Virus record (IMG/VR): IMGVR_UViG_3300009506_000206
Coordinates: 1 to 21,376 of that record
Origin: a virus
Strand: one strand, 5' to 3'
DNA: 21,376 nt
Numbering within the stretch: the stretch's first letter is position 1; every line of letters begins with the position of its first letter. The notes below the pieces were generated by a model. The model searched no databases. It had not been told where the DNA came from and was given only the letters and a program-made list of their open reading frames with translations. A program made the position numbers and the translations under genes. This document shows positions 1 to 5,133 of this stretch, in pieces.

Positions 1-2
1 GC

Positions 3-518
3 AACGGTGAATATTCCACTGTGATTGGCCTGCGGGGTTCTCATGATCAGTCGCTGGCTGCCGGTATCGTCGCCGGTTCCGGGGTATTTGTCTGTGATAA
101 TCTGTGCTTCAGTGGCGAAGTGAAGATCGGCACCAAACAAACCACCAATATCCTTGATCGGCTGCCGGAACTGGTTTTCGATTCTATGGGCAGGGTAGGG
201 AATCTGATTGATATGCAGCATGAACGCTTTGATGCATACAAACAGAAGCAACTGCCAAAGCGTGCCGGGGATGCTGCCATTATCGAACTGGTGCGCCGGG
301 GGGCAATTACTCCCAGTCAGACAGGCCGTGTAATCGAACAGTGGGATACCCCCAAGCACGAAGAACACGCCCAGTACGGTGACAGCATCTGGAAGCTGCA
401 CAACGCTGTAACAGAAGTCTACAAGCCCAACAACGACCACACCAACATGGGCACCTTGCCTGAACGCTCACAGGCTCTGACAGCCTTCTGTGACGAGGTA
501 GCAGGCATCAACTGGTAA
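3..518 (+). CDS. DUF932-type phage/plasmid protein, C-terminal part (5' end outside window)
   Basis: The open frame runs in from the left edge (first full codon at 3, reading NGEYSTVIGLRGSHDQSLAAG) and stops at 516-518. The segment with SHDQSLAAG, then GVFVCDNLCFSGE, is what I recognise from the DUF932 family (TIGR03299, 'phage/plasmid-like protein'), found in many phages and integrative elements, with no established biochemical role. About 171 residues are visible; the family is usually around twice that, so the N-terminal half is missing. The GTG at 21 is an internal codon, not the start. It is followed by a hairpin and T-run that probably ends its transcript, and by a fresh promoter for the next gene. 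The family call rests on remembered motif similarity only. Confidence 0.8.
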   Translation, partial: NGEYSTVIGLRGSHDQSLAAGIVAGSGVFVCDNLCFSGEVKIGTKQTTNILDRLPELVFDSMGRVGNLIDMQHERFDAYKQKQLPKRAGDAAIIELVRRGAITPSQTGRVIEQWDTPKHEEHAQYGDSIWKLHNAVTEVYKPNNDHTNMGTLPERSQALTAFCDEVAGINW

Positions 519-528
519 GACAGGGCAC

Positions 529-555
529 GGGGGCAGGGATGCCCCCAAGCTTTTT
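529..555 (+). terminator. Probable rho-independent terminator after the DUF932-type gene
   Basis: A 7-bp perfect stem (GGGGGCA at 529-535, TGCCCCC at 540-546) with loop GGGA starts 10 bases after the stop codon. It is followed by AAGC and five T's (551-555). The three-base offset before the T-run makes it a slightly imperfect terminator. The same G/C hairpin design recurs after the next two genes without T-runs. Confidence 0.6.
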
Positions 556-557
556 CT

Positions 558-604
558 GAATATTCGGATATTCTAATATAGAAAATAATTGAAAAAATAT
601 TCAA
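558..604. repeat. Two short inverted repeats upstream of the promoter, possible operators
   Basis: GAATAT (558-563) and ATATTC (568-573) form a perfect dyad around TCGG. TTGAA (589-593) and TTCAA (600-604) form a second dyad around AAAATA. Both lie just upstream of the -35 element at 612. AT-rich DNA makes short dyads common, so an operator role is inference. Confidence 0.35.
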
Positions 605-611
605 AAAAGGC

Positions 612-639
612 TTGCATCTGTAACACTTTGTGCTATAGT
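612..639 (+). promoter_or_regulatory. Sigma-70-like promoter for the small-gene operon
   Basis: TTGCAT (612-617) and TATAGT (634-639) are separated by 16 bases, close to the TTGACA/TATAAT consensus. Predicted transcription starts about 45 bases ahead of the ATG at 685. The preceding gene ends in a probable terminator, so a new promoter is expected here. Confidence 0.65.
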
Positions 640-657
640 TAGAGACAGTTAAAGACA
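638..657 (+). repeat. Tandem 10-bp direct repeat overlapping the -10 and start region
   Basis: GTTAGAGACA (638-647) is followed immediately by GTTAAAGACA (648-657), a single mismatch. A 10-bp period places both copies on the same DNA face over the predicted transcription start, as expected for a regulator site. No regulator gene is visible in the window. Confidence 0.45.
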
Positions 658-684
658 AAACAAACCAACTGCGAGGCAATTAAA

Positions 685-912
685 ATGAAATTTGAAACCG
701 GCAAAACCTACGGCACCCCTTCTATCTGCAACAGCGATTGCATCTTCAGCTTCACTGTTATGGAGCGCACCGCAAAGATGCTGACAATTGTCGATAGTAT
801 TTACGGTGAAAAGCGTGTGCGGATTACCCTGCGGGATGGCGTCGAAACTTGCCGCCCTCACGGTAATTACAGCATGGCACCAACTGTTGCAGCATCTGAA
901 GAAATCAACTAA
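685..912 (+). CDS. Small phage protein of a family often beside DUF932 genes
   Basis: This 75-residue protein has GKTYGTPSICNSDC near the N-terminus, a central FTVMERTAKMLTIVD stretch, then RDGVETCRPHGNYSMAP. The arrangement (T-R-T-A-K core, then DGVE and G-x-YSMAP) resembles a small conserved protein I recall next to DUF932 genes in proteobacterial phages and mobile elements; it has no known function. The predicted fold is mainly beta, with no membrane segment. The start is supported by GAGG at 673-676, eight bases before ATG, in the leader motif shared with the next two genes. It is the first gene after the promoter at 612-639. Confidence 0.75.
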   Translation: MKFETGKTYGTPSICNSDCIFSFTVMERTAKMLTIVDSIYGEKRVRITLRDGVETCRPHGNYSMAPTVAASEEIN

Positions 913-920
913 AAATAACC

Positions 921-957
921 GGGGGCGCAAGCCCCCACCAATTGCGAGGCATAAAAA
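921..957 (+). other. Intergenic hairpin with GNRA loop plus shared RBS leader
   Basis: GGGGGC (921-926), loop GCAA and GCCCCC (931-936) form a 6-bp G/C stem closed by a GNRA-type tetraloop nine bases after the upstream stop. No T-run follows, so it is unlikely to terminate transcription. Immediately downstream is CAATTGCGAGGC (939-950), whose GAGG is spaced eight bases from the ATG at 958. An almost identical leader precedes the 685 gene (CAACTGCGAGGC). Confidence 0.6.
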
Positions 958-1251
958 ATGAACAAGCATGAATACAATCAGAACATGGTAGATTTTTTAA
1001 GCCGGGTGCACAGCAACTGCATGCAAACACTTTTGGATCATAACAGTGGCTGCAACACTCATTACCCACAACACAATGAACTGCGTGAACTGGTAGGCCG
1101 TGAATGCATGTTTGCTGCTCTTGATTTTCAAGCAGAATTAGCACATGCTTTGCGCTTCAATCATGTGCTTGATCGGGCAGCACGTTGCGAATTGTTAAAG
1201 CGTAAAATACAAGATGGCTTTGAATTTCTTTACCAAGCAAAAATTAATTGA
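958..1251 (+). CDS. Small phage protein of unknown function (97 aa)
   Basis: I do not recognise a family. The 97-residue protein is predicted mostly helical, rich in His, Asn and charged residues, with four cysteines (including CMQTLLDHNSGC and RCELL) and no signal peptide or membrane segment. The ATG at 958 has a good GAGG at eight-base spacing. It lies in the co-directional block of small genes after the promoter at 612-639, between two copies of the hairpin/leader cassette. Real-gene support comes from the ribosome site, the cassette context and the lack of any competing frame. Confidence 0.65.
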   Translation: MNKHEYNQNMVDFLSRVHSNCMQTLLDHNSGCNTHYPQHNELRELVGRECMFAALDFQAELAHALRFNHVLDRAARCELLKRKIQDGFEFLYQAKIN

Positions 1252-1253
1252 CC

Positions 1254-1303
1254 GGGGGTGAAAGCCCCCAAGCCCCCTTAACCGGGGGGCAACAACTGTG
1301 AGG
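1254..1303 (+). other. Second and third intergenic hairpins plus shared RBS leader
   Basis: GGGGGT (1254-1259), loop GAAA, GCCCCC (1264-1269) repeats the G/C stem with a GNRA loop and one G-U closing pair. It is followed at once by GCCCCC (1272-1277) and GGGGGC (1285-1290), which can form another stem or pair with the first hairpin instead. The leader CAACTGTGAGGC (1293-1304) follows. The competing G and C runs allow alternative folds in front of the next start codon. Confidence 0.55.
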
Positions 1304-1315
1304 CAAAAAAAAGAA

Positions 1316-1633
1316 ATGAATATAAAAAAATTAAATGATATGTTCATGAAGAATCTTGAATCTTTCAACGCTGAAATCAGTGGTGAATATCTAATGATTC
1401 AGAATTCCACTATACAGGGTGAAGCCCTTGGCATTCGATATAAAGGCATTCCAATTGCTGTGATTCAATATGATCCCATGGCAGGCATGCACCGGGCATG
1501 GATTATTAATGGCGAACGCTCTGGTGAAAATGCCCAGTTCCGTAAACGTACTGCCGCGCAGTTTTGGGTAAAAGGTATGCTCTATGATACGTGGGCACAC
1601 ACACTGAAAACCATGCAGCAATTTCCTGATTAA
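1316..1633 (+). CDS. Small phage protein of unknown function (105 aa)
   Basis: The protein starts MNIKKLNDMF and has a helical N-terminus followed by a beta-rich middle (YLMIQ, LGIRYKGIPIAVIQYD). It ends with a helical AQFWVKGMLYDTW segment. No known family is recognised, and there is no membrane segment. I chose ATG 1316 over GTG 1298 because the GTG lies inside the shared TGTGAGGC ribosome-binding leader (GAGG 1300-1303). The 12-base spacing to ATG is on the long side. It is followed 12 bases later by the Lys-rich gene. Confidence 0.65.
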   Translation: MNIKKLNDMFMKNLESFNAEISGEYLMIQNSTIQGEALGIRYKGIPIAVIQYDPMAGMHRAWIINGERSGENAQFRKRTAAQFWVKGMLYDTWAHTLKTMQQFPD

Positions 1634-1645
1634 TGGTGGTGATAT

Positions 1646-2143
1646 ATGGCTAAGCATGAAGCGAAGAAAGTGGCCAAGAAGAAAGTGGCCAAGAAGAAAG
1701 TGGCCAAGAAGAAAGTGGCCAAGAAGAAAGTGGCCAAGAAGAAAGTGGCCAAGAAGAAAGAGTTTAAGCAATCCAAAGGTACACAAGCCAAAATGCGGCG
1801 ATTGCGTGAGCAATTGGATTTGATTGATACGCTGGAATCCCAACTGTCAAAATGCAAAAATAAACGGGATGAATTAAAAAACGAACTGTTGCCAATCTTA
1901 CAAGCTAATGGGCTGGAATCAATGGGCAATGGTAATCTAACACTCTATATAGAAAAACAAGATACTTATACCATTGTAGATGGCAACTGGCATGACTGTG
2001 AAAAATATGTAAAGAAACATGATGCTTTTGATCTATTACATCGGCGCATCAGTGTTACCGCATGCCGGGAACGCTTCGGCATGAAACCACCAAAATTTTT
2101 GAAGTATAAACAGATTACTAAGCTACAGCACAAAAGGAAATGA
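1646..2143 (+). CDS. Lys-rich-repeat protein with coiled coil, unknown function
   Basis: The 165-residue protein has three parts. Residues 1-45 are an extremely basic tail of KKKVA pentapeptides, resembling histone H1-like and AlgP-like tails that bind DNA or RNA. Residues about 50-85 are a predicted coiled coil ([17 protein letters not shown]). The C-terminal part contains [16 protein letters not shown] and RFGMKPPKF, a pattern I associate with small uncharacterised phage proteins of early regions. The sequence GGTGGTGA precedes the ATG. It is the last gene of the rightward block. Nucleic-acid binding is inferred from charge only. It could instead be a nuclease inhibitor-like protein, but I see no decisive motif. 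Confidence 0.75.
   Translation: MAKHEAKKVAKKKVAKKKVAKKKVAKKKVAKKKVAKKKEFKQSKGTQAKMRRLREQLDLIDTLESQLSKCKNKRDELKNELLPILQANGLESMGNGNLTLYIEKQDTYTIVDGNWHDCEKYVKKHDAFDLLHRRISVTACRERFGMKPPKFLKYKQITKLQHKRK
1661..1760 (+). repeat. 15-bp tandem repeat encoding KKKVA
   Basis: The unit AAGAAGAAAGTGGCC is present in five identical copies (1676-1750). A first degenerate unit (1661-1675, beginning GCG) precedes them and a partial unit (1751-1760) follows. Because 15 is a multiple of three, changes in copy number keep the reading frame. The absence of any synonymous change between the five copies indicates recent expansion. Confidence 0.97.
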
Positions 2144-2147
2144 TTGT

Positions 2148-2224
2148 AATTTTAGATCATATCTGCTAAATTAAAATTCTCACAGGTATGATCCATCCAA
2201 ACTTGTTTGCCTCGCAGCAACAAG
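2148..2224 (+). other. Structured 3' untranslated region of the rightward operon
   Basis: Three inverted repeats lie between the last + gene and the terminator. They are AATTTTA (2148-2154) with TAAAATT (2172-2178), GATCATA (2155-2161) with TATGATC (2187-2193), and CTTGTT (2202-2207) with AACAAG (2219-2224). The first two interleave, so they would be alternative hairpins. The third contains, on the opposite strand, TGCGAGGCAAA, the core of the leader used by the small + genes. Confidence 0.35.
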
Positions 2225-2246
2225 CCTTAGTAAGCACTGAGGGTTC

Positions 2247-2274
2247 AGCCCCGGCACCTGCCGGGGCTTTTTTT
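2247..2274 (+). terminator. Rho-independent terminator of the rightward operon
   Basis: AGCCCCGGC (2247-2255), loop ACCT and GCCGGGGCT (2260-2268) form a perfect 9-bp G/C-rich stem followed by seven T's (2268-2274). No A-run precedes the stem on the + strand, so it should stop only rightward transcription and not the converging late operon. Confidence 0.93.
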
Positions 2275-2304
2275 ATTCTCAAGAAATTTCTTAAAAATAA
2301 AGAA

Positions 2305-2332
2305 TTGTCACAGCATTGTTAAATACTAATAT
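2305..2332 (+). promoter_or_regulatory. Weak promoter-like sequence between convergent operons
   Basis: TTGTCA (2305-2310) is 16 bases from TAATAT (2327-2332). The -35 match is good and the -10 match is modest. A transcript would run rightward, antisense to the spanin genes, and carry GGCAGGTGCCGGG (2391-2403), the reverse complement of the terminator hairpin core. No protein gene with a sound start lies in 2275-2435. AT-rich DNA yields such matches by chance, so confidence is low. Confidence 0.25.
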
Positions 2333-2435
2333 GCTAATGAACGATTCTAAGCCTTTCTGAGCCGAGCAAAAGAGATGTAAAGGAATGTGTGGCAGGTGCC
2401 GGGAAAGTGGATATCTGTGCACATGGCTAGGCCAA

Positions 2436-2717
2436 TTATTCTGTATTCGGGGCGCAAGCCTCACGAATCACCCGCATGCGGCCTGTGCATTCCTTCAAAG
2501 CCGCACCACGGGCTTCTGATTCTTCCAAACCATCACGATATGTAGGGCCATTAGCAATGGGATAGGCACAATCCGCGGCCAACAGGGTGTCAATCTGGCA
2601 AGTTGTCACGGGCGGTACGTTCCCGGCGCACCCGGTCAAGGACAACAGCAGGCATATCATGATCAAGGCATTGATCCTGTGCCCGTCGAATAGCGTTAAT
2701 CGTTGCGGCTGTGGCAT
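2436..2717 (-). CDS. Rz1-like outer membrane lipoprotein (o-spanin)
   Basis: The 93-residue protein has a short basic N-terminus, a hydrophobic stretch (INALIMICLLLSL) and a lipobox LTGC with the lipid-bearing cysteine at position 30. A Pro-containing AGNVPP follows, so it should be cleaved, acylated and sorted to the outer membrane. It begins out of frame inside the Rz-like gene and runs 154 bases past its end, the classical overlapping Rz/Rz1 arrangement. O-spanins pair with i-spanins to fuse inner and outer membranes in the last lysis step of phages of Gram-negative hosts. It is the final gene of the leftward late operon. The mature part has four further cysteines, unusual for Rz1. Confidence 0.85.
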   Translation of the reverse strand: MPQPQRLTLFDGHRINALIMICLLLSLTGCAGNVPPVTTCQIDTLLAADCAYPIANGPTYRDGLEESEARGAALKECTGRMRVIREACAPNTE

Positions 2718-2922
2718 GCTTCACCTTTTTCATTTGGGCTAGATGGACATTGATTAAATCATTTTTCTTTTTATCAAACAGTTTACGTGCGTTTTCCGCT
2801 GCAATAGCATCTTCACCTTTGGCAGCGTCATATCCGGCCTGATATTGATGTTGGCTATACCAATAAGCAAAAGCCAATAGGGCCAGTATAATGATAGTGC
2901 CAAGGATAGCTTTAATCGGCAC
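2590..2922 (-). CDS. Rz-like inner membrane spanin (i-spanin)
   Basis: The 110-residue protein has one N-terminal membrane segment (residues about 5-22, ILGTIIILALLAFAYWY) followed by a charged periplasmic domain of predicted coiled coil (AAENARKLFDKKKND, then KKVKHATAATINAIRRA). This is the standard i-spanin topology. The start is GTG at 2922, chosen because GGAGG lies six bases upstream, an excellent ribosome site. Two bases separate it from the upstream stop. Its 3' half overlaps the lipoprotein gene in another frame, which strongly supports the pairing. Sequence identity to lambda Rz is not obvious, as is normal for spanins. Confidence 0.85.
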   Translation of the reverse strand: MPIKAILGTIIILALLAFAYWYSQHQYQAGYDAAKGEDAIAAENARKLFDKKKNDLINVHLAQMKKVKHATAATINAIRRAQDQCLDHDMPAVVLDRVRRERTARDNLPD

Positions 2923-2924
2923 GC

Positions 2925-3152
2925 TTAGCCTCCCTGTGGCCCGTTAGCATCATCATACGTAGCTGATCCAATATAAACCACGATAATGCCAGTAATGAAA
3001 CTATAGAATGGCATAGCCAACTGCATCAATTTGATTTCTTCCAAACATAGTAATGGGAAAGCCAGCCCGGCGATAAATGAAGCAATAGCCATGCGGCGGC
3101 GCACGCGCCAGCGTCTACGCTTTCTTATTTCCTCACCACTATCTTGACTCAT
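2925..3152 (-). CDS. Two-TM lysis-cassette membrane protein, candidate holin
   Basis: The 75-residue protein has a very basic cytosolic-looking segment (RKRRRWRVRRR), then two hydrophobic segments (IASFIAGLAFPLLCL and the stretch around PFYSFITGIIVVYIG), and a short polar tail. Small size, two membrane spans, basic patch and position directly before the spanins fit a holin. I chose ATG 3152 over the upstream TTG at 3179 because AAGGA is six bases before it. It overlaps the end of the preceding gene. The basic patch is N-terminal here, whereas many holins have it C-terminal, so the assignment is by context. Confidence 0.65.
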   Translation of the reverse strand: MSQDSGEEIRKRRRWRVRRRMAIASFIAGLAFPLLCLEEIKLMQLAMPFYSFITGIIVVYIGSATYDDANGPQGG

Positions 3153-3321
3153 GACAATCCTTATAATAATAATTAGCAATATTGGTTACTTGCTGGCGGG
3201 TATGCTCTACCTGTTTACTATTTTCAAACGCTTTATACCATCCTGATAAAGTAGACAATAGCACGAATATTGCCGTGGCTAACTTTACTTTATCAATAGT
3301 AGTATCAAGCATGGGGGGCAT
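3139..3321 (-). CDS. Small single-TM lysis-region membrane protein
   Basis: The 60-residue protein has one hydrophobic segment (VKLATAIFVLLSTLSGW) after a short polar N-terminus, then a charged tail. The start could be ATG 3321 or ATG 3312; neither has a clear ribosome site, and both overlap the end of the upstream gene, suggesting translational coupling. It could be a holin, antiholin or accessory membrane protein. No family is recognised. Confidence 0.55.
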   Translation of the reverse strand: MPPMLDTTIDKVKLATAIFVLLSTLSGWYKAFENSKQVEHTRQQVTNIANYYYKDCHESR

Positions 3322-3655
3322 TCATCATCATAATAATGATCAGCCCTACAACAATTTGTAAGGCACTGACTGTTAGGAATCCGGCACGCACTTCTTTTTT
3401 TGATACATACTTGGCTTCCGTTTCTTCCCGCAACTGTTTCTGACATTCTGCCAAGCGTTGCGGGAAGGCATTTACATCTTGGTCAACTTGTCGAATTTCC
3501 TTAAACAACGCATCAAATCGTTTGGTATCCTCCGTATCATGACTAGTCATGAATTTAGATAAAGCATCAACAGCCGCCCTAGTTTCAATAGACTGTTTCA
3601 TACTTTCTAATTCTGCAAGGGTCATTGTTATTGTATTGTTTTGCTCTTGGCTCAT
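3305..3655 (-). CDS. Coiled-coil protein with C-terminal TM (XhlA-like topology)
   Basis: From ATG 3655 the protein is 116 residues. It has a long charged helical region (ALFKEIRQVDQDV, then RLAECQKQLREETEAK) and ends in a hydrophobic segment (VSALQIVVGLIIIMMM) followed only by NAPHA. A soluble coiled coil with a C-terminal membrane anchor resembles the topology of Bacillus XhlA-type hemolysin/holin helpers; sequence homology is not claimed. The start at 3655 overlaps the amidase stop as ATGA, so it is preferred over ATG 3685, which lies inside the amidase gene. It probably works with the adjacent endolysin and small membrane proteins in lysis. Confidence 0.6.
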   Translation of the reverse strand: MSQEQNNTITMTLAELESMKQSIETRAAVDALSKFMTSHDTEDTKRFDALFKEIRQVDQDVNAFPQRLAECQKQLREETEAKYVSKKEVRAGFLTVSALQIVVGLIIIMMMNAPHA

Positions 3656-4134
3656 GATTGGATGGCTTCCTTGTAGGCCTCCCATGGGAACATGGCACCG
3701 GGATCGATCTTTCTTAATGGATCAACATCGCTGTGCCTTTCAATAGCGTGGATATTGTGCCTGCGCACCCACTCTTTACCTTGTGCAACGCCTGCAAAAT
3801 ATGCAGCATCCGTTAAATAGTTCTCATGTTCAATTGCATCCGCAAAAGATGCGTAATCATGAATGCGTGGCACCAAGAATTCAATGCCCAAAGTATTCGT
3901 ATTATGGCCCTTGGCATGCCATGCCCCCTGATCATCACGGCGACAACGAATAATAACGCCACTGGGAGTAACTAAGGCATGGGCTGATAATCCAATTATT
4001 TTCAAAAACTCAACGGCATGTAATTTTTTACCGTTATGGATCACATATTCCGCCATTGCATGCACAATAATACTGGTCGGGGTTTGTAATGGAGCACCCC
4101 CGTATAATGGTTCATTAATGATTTGCTCAATCAT
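3652..4134 (-). CDS. Endolysin: N-acetylmuramoyl-L-alanine amidase (Amidase_2, AmpD-like)
   Basis: This 160-residue enzyme would cut the amide bond between N-acetylmuramic acid and L-alanine in peptidoglycan during lysis. AmpD-type residues are visible. They are His25 in SIIVHAMAE, Glu85 in LGIEF, His134 in IERHSDVDP, and Lys142 and Asp144 in RKIDPG. The 10-residue step from His134 to Asp144 matches E. coli AmpD (His154, Asp164). The motif SAHALVTPSGVI and AWHAKGHN are also typical of Amidase_2. There is no signal peptide, so a holin is needed for access to the wall. It is a single catalytic domain without a separate wall-binding domain, usual for phages of Gram-negative hosts. Confidence 0.9.
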   Translation of the reverse strand: MIEQIINEPLYGGAPLQTPTSIIVHAMAEYVIHNGKKLHAVEFLKIIGLSAHALVTPSGVIIRCRRDDQGAWHAKGHNTNTLGIEFLVPRIHDYASFADAIEHENYLTDAAYFAGVAQGKEWVRRHNIHAIERHSDVDPLRKIDPGAMFPWEAYKEAIQS

Positions 4135-4144
4135 AATATTTACA

Positions 4145-4627
4145 TCATGGCCAAGCTGGATCGGTTGTTACGTCATAAGCTTCGATCTCTGCCTGCGTAG
4201 TCAATGCCTCAATATCTGCCTTGGCCTGTTTCCCGGCAGTGTATATATCAATCGCCTTTTGCAGATCGGCTGTTGGCTGTTGTCTCGCCGCAGGATCGAT
4301 AGATTTCCAGAGTTCACCGATCGGGGCGATCGCGTTGTAGTCCTCGATGCCCGGAAATATGGCATTGATTCGCGCCAGCCCTTCAGCTTTGAGCTGAATA
4401 ATTTTGTCTGTCTTTGCTGCATCGGCATACTGTTGCGCTAGCAAGGCTTGATCGAGACTTATCACCCCGCCTATATAAGTAAAGGCCAATAATCCATAAT
4501 CGATCATAGCCTCGGCCTGAGCGTCAGTTATTTCGATCGCTTCTGGCGGGACTTGTATATCTATCGAGTTCAGATTATAAATCTGGGTTACTATATTGTT
4601 CTGATCAATTGTGATTTTATAGGCCAT
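4145..4627 (-). CDS. Tail-fibre-associated protein, possible assembly chaperone
   Basis: From ATG 4627 the protein has 160 residues. The N-terminus looks like a small beta domain (YKITIDQNNIVTQIYN). A helical C-terminal half follows (ARINAIFPGIEDYN, then TADLQKAIDIYTAGKQAKADI) and the protein ends PAWP. Small tail-fibre accessory or assembly proteins (DUF4376-like) often have this helical C-terminus and lie right after the fibre genes, as here. ATG 4627 is preferred over TTG 4648, which lies inside the upstream gene. The function is inferred from position and composition only. Confidence 0.6.
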   Translation of the reverse strand: MAYKITIDQNNIVTQIYNLNSIDIQVPPEAIEITDAQAEAMIDYGLLAFTYIGGVISLDQALLAQQYADAAKTDKIIQLKAEGLARINAIFPGIEDYNAIAPIGELWKSIDPAARQQPTADLQKAIDIYTAGKQAKADIEALTTQAEIEAYDVTTDPAWP

Positions 4628-4629
4628 AA

Positions 4630-5127
4630 TCAAAACACCCTTTTCCAATAATACGTCGTTGCGCCACCGGCCGCATCATTTATCCGTAAGTTTGATCCAT
4701 CAGAAACGAAAGGCCCCATTGCTAACAGCGATGTACTAAAATCAACTACCGTTGTCCATGTACCGTTAACGTTTGCCTCTATTTTTCTGCTCCCTGACAA
4801 GCCACCGACCTTAATATATAAATAAATACCTTCAGGGAGCGTATAAGTTGTGTCGATGCTCTGATTAGATTCGGTCGAGGATGTTATCCAATTAACGTTA
4901 TCTGCGTCTATACAATCTGCATCAAGTTCGGCATTGCCAATCGCCGCCGCCACGATTTGCGCGGTGTCCACGCTGTCCGTATCCATTGCCGCTAATTGGA
5001 TTTTAGGCGCACCAGCGGCACCTTCAGTAATGGCAATCGGATTATCTCGCAGCAATGTAAATAATGCTGCGGTACCGGGCGAATCGGCATCAATATCAGT
5101 ATCAGCTATAGCAGTATATGTTGTCAT
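4630..5127 (-). CDS. Tail fibre/structural protein with RDNPIAI-EGA-GAP N-terminus
   Basis: The 165-residue protein starts with a segment containing DTDIDADSPGT and then RDNPIAITEGAAGAPKIQL. I recognise this N-terminal module from many phage virion proteins, where it tends to precede receptor-contacting or fibre domains. The C-terminal half is beta-rich (IYLYIKVGGLSGSRK, WTTVVDFSTSLL, ATTYYWKRVF), consistent with a small beta-sandwich tip. It lies between the tail tip gene block and the lysis cassette, where side fibres are common. The exact role, receptor binding or decoration, is inference. Confidence 0.65.
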   Translation of the reverse strand: MTTYTAIADTDIDADSPGTAALFTLLRDNPIAITEGAAGAPKIQLAAMDTDSVDTAQIVAAAIGNAELDADCIDADNVNWITSSTESNQSIDTTYTLPEGIYLYIKVGGLSGSRKIEANVNGTWTTVVDFSTSLLAMGPFVSDGSNLRINDAAGGATTYYWKRVF

Positions 5128-5133
5128 ACTTCA

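Noticed and set aside
1391-1929. Minus-strand open frames with repeated HFLLG or FFLAT units
   Set aside because: They are mirror images of the KKKVA tandem repeat on the + strand. No ribosome site precedes them, and they run against the real small genes and their leaders.
2150-2196. 14-codon minus-strand frame after the reverse GAGGC motif
   Set aside because: It is too short, with 13-base spacing, and overlaps the structured 3' region of the + operon. Nothing supports translation.
2281-2292. Perfect palindrome AAGAAATTTCTT next to the terminator
   Set aside because: Short AT-rich palindromes are frequent by chance, and it is not placed over a convincing promoter. It lacks the T-run to act as a leftward terminator.
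2383-2511. A + strand frame starting MCGRC with several cysteines in the convergent gap
   Set aside because: The AAGGA abuts the ATG with no spacing, and the frame soon becomes antisense to the lipoprotein gene. Cys pairs in a 40-residue frame can arise by chance.
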